Source: Stramenopiles sp. TOSAG23-3
Taxonomy: Eukaryota > Sar
Direction of reading: 5' to 3'
NCBI GenBank assembly: GCA_900128585.1
Contig: LT642206.1
Location: 14,506 to 34,057 of the forward strand
DNA length: 19,552 nt
Part shown: positions 9,248-18,441 of the stretch, one piece after another
Numbering within the stretch: the stretch's first letter is position 1
Layout: every line of letters starts with the position of its first letter
Notes under the pieces: generated by a model
What the model was told of the DNA's origin: nothing
Databases searched by the model: none
Seen by the model: only the letters and a program-made list of their open reading frames with translations
Program-made: the position numbers and the translations under genes

Positions 9248-12200
9248 TTACTTTTTAACGTACGAGCTGTGGCGGGCAAACGTAGATCGAAGACTGGAAT
9301 GTTTGATTTGTGATTTGCGTCGACGAAAACTCGCAAGACGTTGCGCATCAACCAATGATAGTTGCCCAGCCCCCCTCACAAGCTGGGCCCCGTCGCTGGG
9401 TTTTGGCAAACTCATGCCTGGATGATGGGTTTGGCGGCGGCCACTTACCGTTTGGGTCGGGGAGTAAGTAGCTCCCATCCCAGTGAATTGCTTAATTTTT
9501 GAAATTTGTGAAAATGAGTTACGTCGCCCAGAAGACAATTTTGGTCCTGGTAGGGCATTTTGGTTACTATCCTCTACCTCTGGATCTACACGAGCCATTC
9601 CATGGTCCTCTTCTGTACGTTTTGAAAAAGTAGCGACGTTTGGTGCTACATTCTTCCGGTCAACAATTAGTTGTTGCATGCCATGCAGCAGCTTTATTTC
9701 TGTTGTGTACTTCTTTTTCTCCTCCAAACGTTTGGTCTCCAGCGCCCGGATAGCCGCCGACATTTCGTTTTTTTCATGTTGCTCTTGAATCCTATTGTTC
9801 AGTTTTGTATTGAGGTCTAGAACCTCTCGCTTCACCTTCATCATTTTCATTATTTTCTGGTCGTTTTCTTCTATGTTTCTTTTAATTAATTCGTAGCTTC
9901 GTCGTTCCCATTGTTGTTCAACATCTTTGAGTTTGTCCTTTAAAATTTGGTTTTGCAACTGTATCCTGGAGATAATTTTGTTTTTGAACAGTTTTCGCCA
10001 ACCCAGGAAAAGGCGCGAGCGCCGGCCATTTGCCACAGCTTTCATCATTAGCTTAATGACCTTCTCTTTCTTCATTTGTTTAGTGCAGTGATCTTTAAGA
10101 ATGTTGAAGCTATCCTGAAACTGACCAATCAAATTTTGGTATACCATCTTCGCATACTTTTGATAAGTGTAATTTTTTTCAGCTTTAGCTCGCATTAATT
10201 CGTAATCGACCACCATGTTCGAATACTTTTCATCTTTTTCAGCAACAATTCGGCTATGATCTTTCTCCATGAATTGGAAAGCTTCGGCGGCATCGGCTTC
10301 TGAGGTGGCTTTTCTCCATATGTGAAAACGTTATGGTGTTTTTCAAGTACTTTGGTCAGTACTGTACACGCCAACATAGACTCACTCTTATATTCTACTT
10401 CCGCATCTATTATCGAATGGATTTTTCCCGACCATATTTTGAATGCTCGGTGTTTAACAGCGTGCAGATGTTTAATTATTTTTCCTAAAACTAATTTAAC
10501 TGCAAATCCAGAGGTCTCTAAAGAGCGTTCTCCCTCAATCATTTTTAAGTTTTTGTGATGGCGCAAAAGCAGAACGCGTTTGTGCCACAAAAAGAATGAT
10601 TGGGTTTGCTTTGATTCCCAGTAGTTGTACAGCTCGTTGAGTTTCAATTTCAGTGTGGATTTGGATTTCACCTCCTGAACCACCCTTTCGTTCTCTTCTG
10701 CGAAACTGCCTAGCAGGTTTTTGTGCCCATTCTGGAGATCCTCCATTTCTTTGTTTTTGGCCTCGATGGCTAATTGGTTTTGCACTTGTACCTCTTCCAT
10801 CGCCTGGAGCAATTCATTCATTTCTCCCTGCTTTTGTTCATTAAAATGTTCCCGCTGCAAATTCATTTCTTCGATTTTCTGCTGCTCCGCCCGAGCCTCT
10901 GCGTCTTTCAACAGGTCCTCGAATTTAATCTTTTCCTTTACAACTTGATCATTTGCCGTTTCAATGCTTTGTCTTATTTCCTGATTTAGGTTTTCGATGA
11001 TCACGTCATTGTTCGTCATCGTCTTTTCCAATTTTTCGTTCATGGTATCCAAAGCTTTCGCGTGTTGCTCGGCAATATTTTCTTTTTCGTTGCGGTGCTG
11101 CTCTGCAATACTTTGCTTTTCTTTATGATGTTCTTCTTTCGTTTTATTTACAGTAGCTTCGTGTTCAAGTTGGAGTAACTCCCGGTCTTCGGCAAATTTT
11201 GCCCGCGCATCGTCCAGCAGCTTCAAGGTCCGAGCAGTTTCTTCTACATGCTGGTTTTTAAGCTCTTCCATCTGAACGTGACGGTACTGCTTCTGCCTAC
11301 TCATGAATTCTTCATTATCGTCTTTGATTTTGGAAATTCTTCTTTCGTATTCTGCAACAACTTCCTTTTTGTAATTTTTGAATTTTTCTTGCTCGTCTTT
11401 GACCACTGCTTCGTGGTCAAGCTTTTGCTTCGCTATGTCATTCTTTACGTGGGCAACGGCAGCGCCCAAGGCTTCCTTTGATTTTGCTCGAATCTCTTCT
11501 GTGTGGCTCATGTACTTTTCATTTAAACTTTTAATTTCCTCTTGGTGGCGGTTGTGTAAGGTTTTCTCCTTCGTGGCCCATTCCTCCTGCATTTGTTTCA
11601 TAGAACTTGCGTTGCTTTTCCGCTCGGTTTCTAAATCACTTCGTACCGTTTTAATCTGATTTTGATAGGAAGTTACCATTTCGTTGACAGATGTTGTGTG
11701 ATCTGCTTGCACTTTCCCCAAGGCCACTGCGTGCTGTTGGTGAAGAGATCGCGTTTTCTCCAATACAGCACTATTGTGACTCTCGCGGAGTTCAGTAATT
11801 TCTTTCAACATCTTTTCATTAATTTCTTCCATGCTGAGCGCATGCGCCTCCCGAATATCGTTTAGCTCTTTTGCGTGCTCCTTTTTAAGACATTCAATAG
11901 CATTGGTTTGAGCAGCTTGTTCATCTTTCATTTTTGAATTAAACAGAGCGATGGCTGCGGTATGTTCATTTTTTATGTTGTCGATTTCTTTTCGATGTTC
12001 TTCCACCGTTTCCCGAAGCAAAGCATCATTGCGCACTTTCTCGTTTTCAAACTGTTTCATAACTACCGCATGATTTTTAGCCATATCTTCAGCATTGCTA
12101 GCGTGGCGCTCCCGCTCTTGCACGTATGAATTCACTTCAAGTTTGTGGCTGTCCACTATGTCTGCTAATGTCGCGGAGTGACTTTTTCTCTCCGAATCTA

Positions 12201-14421
12201 GCGTTGCCTGCAAAGACTCCAACGTCATGTGATGCTCCTCTTTGATATCTCGCATTTCATTCTGATGAACCGCCTTCAATTGATCAACGTACTGCGCGCT
12301 TCGTGCTTCTTCCATTTTCTGTGTTTGCAGCATTTGCTTTTCATATTGATCGAAATGGTGCTTTTGGTGCTCCATATTCTTGCGGGCCAGTCCTTCCTGA
12401 AGCTTCAATTGGTTTTGCAGGCTAGACAACGATTCATTGAATTCTTCCTGCAGTTTCTCTTTTAAGGTCTGCTCTAGCTTTTTTATTTCAATTACATGAT
12501 CTTGCTTTGCCTTTTCGGCATCATTTTCTGCTCGCTTCTTGATCTTCTGTATTTCTTCACTTGATTGCAACAGTTTAGTCTCTAGATTATGCTGGTCTTG
12601 AAGGAGCCGTTTTTTTGTTTCCTCTGCATCACGCAATTCACTCTCGTACCCACGCACCTGGTCCGAGTGGTTACGTTTCAATGATTGAATATCGCCCTTG
12701 TGACCCTCGGTGATATGATCTATTCTACTGTCTTGTTTCTTAAGATTTTGCTCCAGCTCTTCCATTCGCCCTTTCATCTCTTGCTTTGCAACAACTAGCC
12801 CTTTTTCGCTTGCTCTGAGAAGCGTCAGTTTTTCTTTCAGGCCAGAAATATTTTCCTCTAAATCTTTTACAAGATCTTCACCGGAACGAAGTTGCAGTTC
12901 ATTTCGTTTCTGAATTACTTCTATTTCGCGCTGTTTTTCTAATTTGGAGGTTTCTTGAATGCGCTCTATGGCGTCCTGGTGGGTGTGCTTTAAGTCCGCA
13001 ATGGTAGCAACTAACTGCTTTTTCTCAGTTTGGTAGTCCATGCTAGTGTGTTTTAGTTCTTGCAGCTTTTTGTCGTACTTTTTTGTCCACTTTGTATTGC
13101 TTTCTTCGGACATCTTCTTCAAGTCGCGCTGTTCTTCGCTAATTTCCTTTATTTTACTTTCGTACGTATATTGTTCGGATCTGCGTTTTTCTTCTGCTTC
13201 CTTTAAAAGTTCGTCCACATTCTCGCAAGTTTTGAGTTTTTTCTTTAACTCCTCCAATTTTTCTACTTGCTTCTCACTTTTGACGGCTTGTTCTCGATTC
13301 TGCGCTTTCAAGTCCTCTATCGCATCTAATGAATCAGTGTTACGTGATTTTAGTTCCCGGCATTCAGCTTTTGCCTCCGTAAGTTTTGACCTATATTCAT
13401 CTAGTTTTTGGTCTGCAATAAGCTCTGCGGCAGTTAATTTCGCCTCCGCATCTTTTGTTATTTCTAATTCTTTGGTAATCTGCCGTTGGGCGTATTTTTT
13501 TTCTATCGCCAGATTTTCGCTCTTTGACTTGTCTAACTTGTCATGCAGATCTTTCATCTCCGCATTATATTGAGCTTCTAACTTTTGCTTGCTCTCAGCA
13601 CACTCCGATTCCGCCTTTGCTTCGACTGTGGATATTCTGTTTTCGTACTCTTCTACAGTTCTAATATGACTAGCCTTTTCGTCCGCCAGTTTTGTTTTGC
13701 AGTCGTCTATTATTCGCTGGTATTTTGCATCTAGACTAGTCTTTAACCCCTCGCTCTCGTCATGGCGCCTTTGCTCGGCTGAAGATATTTTCTTTTCGTA
13801 ATCTTCTATCAGTTCGGCATTCTTCGCCTTTTCTGCAATTGTTTTTTTCTTGCAATCGTCTATGATTCGTTGGTACTTTGTATCTAATGCCGCCTTTAGC
13901 GTTTCGCTCTCATCTATAAGTTTTTGCTCTGCTGCAGAGAGTTTTGTTTCGTACCCTTCAGCGATTTCTATACTTTTCTGCCTCTCGGTCCCCACCTTCT
14001 TCTTATAATCGTTGATTATCGCCTGATACTTTGCGTCCATGTGTGCGTATTTTGTCTCCAACTCGCTTTTTAGTTTGATGCTCTCCCCATGAATCTTCTG
14101 TTCCATTTCCCTAGTTTTCTCATCTCGCTCGGCAGTTACTCTCCCAAGTCGTTCCTGCAGCGTTACAATATTTTTATACTGCAAGTCTGCCAAATGCTTT
14201 GAAACCTTTCTAAATATCTGTTCTTTTCTTGGTTGATCTTTAATTTTCATTTGGGTACAAAACCGTTGACAAGCGACTTCAGGATCATCGCCTATATTTA
14301 TTTCAGGAGGCTGTTGTTTTCTTTGAGCCGCAACAGCATGAAGCTTTTTCTGCAGCGCGGTAAAGTCCCCCGGGGAGTGTTGTGGACTCAACGCCATCCC
14401 CTCTTTGTTATTATTCGACAT
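9248..14421 (-). CDS. Giant coiled-coil protein, two frames joined by an intron or frameshift (~1700 aa)
   Basis: Two overlapping minus-strand frames (14421 to 10195, and 10330 to 9248) read as one coiled-coil protein. The ATG at 14421 follows the N-terminal boundary of the open frame; its -3 base is C, so the context is weak. The first ~90 residues are polar and then the protein is nearly all coiled coil. Residues about 120-330 contain four units of a 51-residue tandem repeat. The middle contains many 11-residue steps marked by His. Toward the C terminus, coiled coil gives way to basic helical units with F-x-x-W motifs (SFFLWHKR, AFKIWSGK, LFLGWRKL), which resemble Sfi1 centrin-binding units. 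The last ~120 residues are Ser/Arg/Lys-rich and probably disordered. A centrosome, basal-body or cytoskeletal scaffold is inferred by analogy with long coiled-coil proteins; no catalytic domain is present. An 86-nt intron (10300-10385) gives 1695 residues; a one-base indel near 10330 gives about 1724. Confidence 0.85.
10300..10385 (-). other. Candidate 86-nt GT-AG intron in the coiled-coil gene
   Basis: On the minus strand a GTGAGT donor (10385-10380) pairs with a CTCAG acceptor ending at 10300. A CTGAC sequence about 57 nt before the acceptor could be the branch point; the pyrimidine tract is poor. Its length, 86 nt, has exactly the remainder needed to pass from the upstream frame to the downstream frame. 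The splice is phase 1 and reads EVEYK-KADAAEAF across the junction. The upstream frame runs through the intron without a stop, so an unspliced reading ends at 10195. The competing explanation is a missing base near 10330. Confidence 0.5.
13560..14100 (-). repeat. Four tandem 153-bp (51-residue) coiled-coil repeats
   Basis: The motif [DE]-[AT]-[KQ]-Y-x-[RA]-I-I-[DN]-D recurs with steps of exactly 51 residues, at codons near 14035, 13882 and 13729, and in a diverged form (EAQYNAEMKD) near 13576. Units share LK-x2-L before the motif and YE-x3-S-x-[AV]-E in the middle. Before the first unit, LKSELETKYAHM repeats the boundary seven residues early, which is one extra heptad. Fifty-one residues is not a whole number of heptads, so each unit should carry a register shift. 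Confidence 0.8.
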
Positions 14422-15047
14422 GAGGAAGTAGTCTGTTTGGGATGCTTCTTTTCACTTCAAACCCAGATATGCTAGACTTTCGTCCGTTGTTTTAACAGAA
14501 ACCTAACTATGCCCAGCGCAATTGTTAACAAAGCCTTTTTCTCTTGCAGACAACGTGGCAGATGAGGGACATGCCTGTTTGCAGCAAAGTTCACGAACGA
14601 AACAACTATTGCCGAGTATAGTATTTTTTATCACTTACTAAGTTGTTGGTAGAAGACGACGACGAACTATTATTCTTAGTTCAACAACAGAACACAACAA
14701 CAACGATGAAGGAAATAGCAAGAGAAATACTACATCATGTGTTTTATTTAAATAGACGACTACAATACTCTTCTTGCAGTAGGGCTAATATTTCATAACG
14801 GAACTACCACTAAAGAGACACAAATAGAAAATAAGAATCATCTCTCATATATAGACACAGCATTCGGTGTCTTGTTGACATCGGGTTTTTATAACCCTCC
14901 TATATTATATACGAGGACCTCCTATCTAAGCATTAATATATAATAAAATAAAATATGGACCCCGGTATCATCCTACGATTAATTCATCATTTTTATTATT
15001 ATTTCTTCTTTTTTTTCTTCTTTCTTCTTTCTTCATTCTTTCTTCAT

Positions 15048-15100
<53 letters not shown>

Positions 15101-15557
15101 ATTCTTTCTTTCTTTCTTTCGACTCTTTCTTTCGACTCTTTCTTTCGACTCTTTCTTTCTTTCGACTCTTTCTTTCGACTCTTTCTTTCTTTCTTCTTTT
15201 TTTATTCTAATATTATATATTCTCTCTTTCTTCATTTTTTCTTCTTCTTCTTCTCCTCTTCTTCTTCTTTTTTTCCTTTTTTTTTTTTGTGTTTTGTTCT
15301 TCTTCTTTGTTTTGTTTTTGTTGTGTTGATGACGACTTTGTTGATTATTATTGTCAATTTTTTGAAATTGTATGTGTAATTTTACTAATACCTTATATAT
15401 ATATGGACATCGATATCAAGTTTTATTATTCAGAGAAAATATATTACAATGAATAAAAGCATTTATGTATAAAGAGAGAGGCAACCGAGTTGTGTTTGTT
15501 GGTCTTGTTGTTGTACTTGTTATTTATGAGATTTAATAGAAAGTTTAGGTATTAGAA
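14422..15557. promoter_or_regulatory. Divergent intergenic region between the coiled-coil gene and the XRCC3-like gene
   Basis: This 1136-bp spacer lies between two divergent start codons and must hold both promoters. The half next to the coiled-coil gene is mixed sequence with CAA-rich stretches (14681-14705). The middle (14880-14950) contains TATA-like runs, and 14998-15290 is an almost pure pyrimidine tract on the plus strand. TATATATATA at about 15395-15404 and AT-rich sequence up to 15460 lie before the XRCC3-like gene. No coding frame or RNA gene is supported: the Phe/Leu-rich and Lys/Glu-rich frames here are products of the repeat. Confidence 0.5.
14998..15290. repeat. Polypyrimidine microsatellite with nested 13-bp GACTCTTTCTTTC repeat
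   Basis: The plus strand is T/C-only for long stretches: TTC units, then a (CTTT)n run at about 15050-15099. Next come five copies of gactctttctttc starting at 15121, 15134, 15147, 15164 and 15177; the third and fifth carry extra TTTC units. TTC/CTT units return from about 15220. The copies show how a GAC interruption was captured and then multiplied within a growing tetranucleotide tract. Confidence 0.93.
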
Positions 15558-16580
15558 ATGGCCAATTATACAAATGCAGCGGTCCTGAACCCGGTCACTG
15601 GGCTTCAGATGCAGAAGCGTGCCCTGGAAGCTGGGGTGTTGGCGACGGGCTGCCAGGGGATTGATGATTGTCTAAAAGGTGGATTTCGTGCGTCTGCTGG
15701 TATTACGGAAGTTTCTGGGAAATCTTCGTCGGGAAAGACCCAGCTTTGTTTGCAGCTGGCGATCAACTGCCAGAAATCTATCGAGAGAGGGGGGCTAGGG
15801 GGTGGTGCGTTGTACGTATTTTGTGAGGGTACTTTCCCAGTCAAACGGTTGCAGGAGCTGGCCGCCGCCCAGCCAGCCACGCTTGGGATCGATGGCGACC
15901 AGAAAACCGCGAAAGACATTACGGATCGAATTTTTGTGCAGCACGCGGACGACTGCGAGCAACTATGGAATCTTTTGAGCGGATCAAGGCTTACTTCAAT
16001 GTTGCAGACAGGCGCCGTAAAACTGGTTGTGATCGACTCTATCACGTCAATTATTAGGGGGGAGTTTAGTACTTCGCGGCGGGATTTGTCGGATCGCAGT
16101 GACATTTTGTTTTCTTTCTCCGGGCGTATGAAACGGCTTGCCAGTACCTTCAACTGTCTTTTTGTTGTAATTAATCAAGTTTCTGGTGTGTTCTCACCCG
16201 CTCCTGGTGCCCCCCGTGCATCTTGCATGGGAACAAGCTTTCTCCCAAATGGACAGGAGAGCACCTTTGATTCATTTCTGGCACCTCTGAAGGTCACACC
16301 ATCTTTAGGTATCGCATGGTCAACGTGTGTGACGACGAGGGTATTGCTGCAGCGCCTTGTAGACGCAGATAAGACCACATACACCAACGGGACCATCGCC
16401 GATTGTACAAATACGCATATGAAGCGAACCGCACGGGGAAACAAAGGGACCTCTAGGGGAACTGTAACAGAGTTTTCACCTGTGCCGAGGGAATTGCGGG
16501 TCCTTCTTAGCCCGTACATCGCCCACAACGCATCGTGTAGATTTTTCGTGACCAGAAACGGCTTGCAGGACAAATTATAG
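15558..16580 (+). CDS. RAD51 paralogue, XRCC3-like DNA repair ATPase (340 aa)
   Basis: This is a RecA/RAD51-family ATPase with the features of XRCC3, which works with RAD51C in homologous recombination and resolution of recombination intermediates in the nucleus. Walker A is GKSSSGKT (residues 54-61). The segment YVFCEGTFPVKRLQEL (about 86-101) corresponds to the XRCC3 signature with the E-x-x-FP-x-KRLQ core. Walker B is KLVVID (155-160), followed by RGEF. VVINQV ends sensor strand 1 with Gln207. LGIAWS and RELRVLLSPY near the C terminus match the family. The ATG at 15558 has A at -3 and G at +4, and an in-frame TAG lies 12 nt upstream, so the start is well defined. Walker A lies about 50 residues closer to the N terminus than in animal XRCC3, so the N-terminal helical domain is nearly absent. 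It converges with the gene ending at 16734. Confidence 0.88.
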   Translation: MANYTNAAVLNPVTGLQMQKRALEAGVLATGCQGIDDCLKGGFRASAGITEVSGKSSSGKTQLCLQLAINCQKSIERGGLGGGALYVFCEGTFPVKRLQELAAAQPATLGIDGDQKTAKDITDRIFVQHADDCEQLWNLLSGSRLTSMLQTGAVKLVVIDSITSIIRGEFSTSRRDLSDRSDILFSFSGRMKRLASTFNCLFVVINQVSGVFSPAPGAPRASCMGTSFLPNGQESTFDSFLAPLKVTPSLGIAWSTCVTTRVLLQRLVDADKTTYTNGTIADCTNTHMKRTARGNKGTSRGTVTEFSPVPRELRVLLSPYIAHNASCRFFVTRNGLQDKL

Positions 16581-16733
16581 ACCGTATTGTGGCGAAACCA
16601 GTGGACAGGGGCGGCGTATTAGAACTAAGGTGAGTTGTAAAATTAAATGTTTTTTGCCAAAATATACACTGTGCTCTCTTAACCTTTTTACATACAAGAA
16701 CTTCATGACACGCAAATTGAAAAGGCGGAGATT

Positions 16734-17873
16734 TTAATGCTTTGCATTTTCGTCGTTGTACCCTGCCAAATGCCTTCCATGCCCATGGCCGATTTCCCAC
16801 CCGCTCTGTGCAAACATGTGCGTCATGATGGAGGACCGCCCACTGCGCTTGTCGTTTCGATCTCGAATTACAATTGTTGTTCGGGGCGATTTCTTCCTCA
16901 CTTGAACAACTGGTCGCCCGTCCCCTCTCGCCATCGCCCCCCCAAGAGCTGCCCCGTGGTTTTTGGCTTTTTTCCTGTACAATTGCTCAACCCTCTTAAT
17001 GTGCCGTTCGTCGTTTTGCTGCGATACAAAGTTATCACGAGCTCTGTTGCGAGCAATATGCTTATACTTCTCTACTTGTGCAGTGGAGAAACCTTTGATT
17101 TTGTTGGCGGCTGTGTCGTAGTTTGGCACCTCTGTCCGTTGCTTTGTACGTATTTGGTCGACGATTGTCCCTCTCTCCACGACGGGCACGGCATGTTTCC
17201 CTTTCCGCGTTCTGGAGGTAAACATCGGCTTTGCAGAGCCAAATCTAGATATTTTGTTGGTAGAGTCTCGAAGTTTTTCCAAGAATTGTCCACCCGTTAG
17301 TGCTTCACCACACCCCTGGCCGGCAATTTTCAAGAACACCTCCCCAGCCACTTTTTCGCTTACATTAAATCCTTGTTTTGACAAACCGTGCCTGATGGAA
17401 TCCTTTGTGACCTCGCATTTGTGAGCCCTTTGCCCTGCTGCTTTTGGGTCACGGTATAGGCGAAGGGTTTTGAAACCAGTCCGGGTTTGCTGCCGGTCTT
17501 GCATTACTCGTAAAATCATTTGAGGGTTGGTAAACACGTAGTCTTTCTCATCAAACTTTGGATCCGATGTTCCTTTCCCATCCTTACTGAAATGATTCCC
17601 TTGCCGTCGCTGCCCTATTTGGGCCGTTTGGGGACGCATAGGTAGGCCTAATTTTGAGGAATTTTGGCGGTAGTTCCACATTTTATGTATTGGGCGCCCA
17701 GAGCGTTCATTCGGGTACCTAGCCGTTCGAGGCCTTAACCGCGGAGTAGGGTTAAACCAGGGCGATCTCGGACGGGACGGTCGTCGTACCGAGTTCACTT
17801 TTGTTTTCGGTTTTGTTTGCTTCGGAATTTTCGTCCCGATTATCACCACCGGCTTTTTGGGTTGTTGTGACAT
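16734..17873 (-). CDS. Basic protein with a degenerate EF-hand-like helical core (379 aa)
   Basis: I do not recognise this protein confidently. Two ATGs are possible: 17996 (420 residues, T at -3) and 17873 (379 residues, G at -3). I prefer 17873 because its context is better and the extra 41 residues, with CTTCYPC, do not resemble the basic body. Residues 1-100 (17873 numbering) are Lys/Arg/Pro-rich and probably disordered. Residues about 119-204 form a helical core with the pattern R-V-M-Q-D-R, FKTLRLYRD, HGLSKQGFNVSEKVAGEVF, then FLEKL. This resembles the helix-loop-helix arrangement of EF-hand proteins of cilia, but no canonical DxDxDG calcium loop is present. Residues about 264-309 form a basic, coiled-coil-like helix (YKHIARNRARD, VEQLYRKK). 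The C terminus is His/Gly-rich. A ciliary or cytoskeletal role is a guess. It converges with the XRCC3-like gene 153 bp away. Confidence 0.75.
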   Translation of the reverse strand: MSQQPKKPVVIIGTKIPKQTKPKTKVNSVRRPSRPRSPWFNPTPRLRPRTARYPNERSGRPIHKMWNYRQNSSKLGLPMRPQTAQIGQRRQGNHFSKDGKGTSDPKFDEKDYVFTNPQMILRVMQDRQQTRTGFKTLRLYRDPKAAGQRAHKCEVTKDSIRHGLSKQGFNVSEKVAGEVFLKIAGQGCGEALTGGQFLEKLRDSTNKISRFGSAKPMFTSRTRKGKHAVPVVERGTIVDQIRTKQRTEVPNYDTAANKIKGFSTAQVEKYKHIARNRARDNFVSQQNDERHIKRVEQLYRKKAKNHGAALGGAMARGDGRPVVQVRKKSPRTTIVIRDRNDKRSGRSSIMTHMFAQSGWEIGHGHGRHLAGYNDENAKH

Positions 17874-18441
17874 CCCACCAATGAGTGGTGTAACTGTGTT
17901 GGTTCCAGAACTCAAGAAAATGCAGGGATAACAAGTTGTGCAACCTTCAAAACTCTTTGTTTTGATTGCCTCATTGTTTTCATAATGTGTATTCATGAAA
18001 ACCACATAATAACCAAATGTGCGTTATACTTCATATATTCGTTTGAGAAGAAGCGAAGTTTGGAAGTTTGAGGAGTTTTTTTATTAATTATTATTATATA
18101 TATTAGTCTATTTACTTACTACTACTTCTTCCACTAATTACCTGCTATTTAAAAGAATGACGAAACGGCAGAACGGCAGCAGCAGCAGCAAAAAATGAAC
18201 AGACAAAAACAATTTCATAGACCTACTAATTAGTATACGAGGATGCCTTATTCTAGATAGGAGGATAGTGTACTACATCATTACGTAAACAACAAAAGGT
18301 TTTTAATATATTTCTATAAAGAGAGTTATGACCCCAAGACCGGCAAGGTTTCATTTGTTACTTGTATGGGGAACACGCCTCGCTTAGATTTTTTTCATTT
18401 TACGTTTAGTTTTGAAGATATATAATATACTTGTTTATCTA
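17874..18441. other. Spacer between the basic-protein gene and the LRR gene
   Basis: The stretch includes the possible 41-residue extension of the basic protein (17874-17996) and then AT-rich sequence. A short AGC run lies near 18178-18190, and TATA-like runs near 18090-18105 and 18415-18430. The motif acgagga recurs at 18237. No separate gene is supported. The upstream part presumably holds the promoter of the basic-protein gene and the 3' end of the LRR gene. Confidence 0.4.

Noticed and set aside
10195-10333. Programmed -1 ribosomal frameshift in the coiled-coil gene
   Set aside because: The required direction is -1, but no X-XXY-YYZ slippery heptamer is in the correct phase in the overlap near 10330; intron or indel explain it better.
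13040-13573. Ser/Phe-rich plus-strand frame opposite the coiled-coil gene
   Set aside because: It is the complement of Lys/Glu-rich coiled-coil codons, a common artefact.
14955-15329. Phe/Leu/Ser-rich plus-strand frame and Lys/Glu-rich minus-strand frame
   Set aside because: Both come entirely from the pyrimidine tract; no domain or sensible composition.
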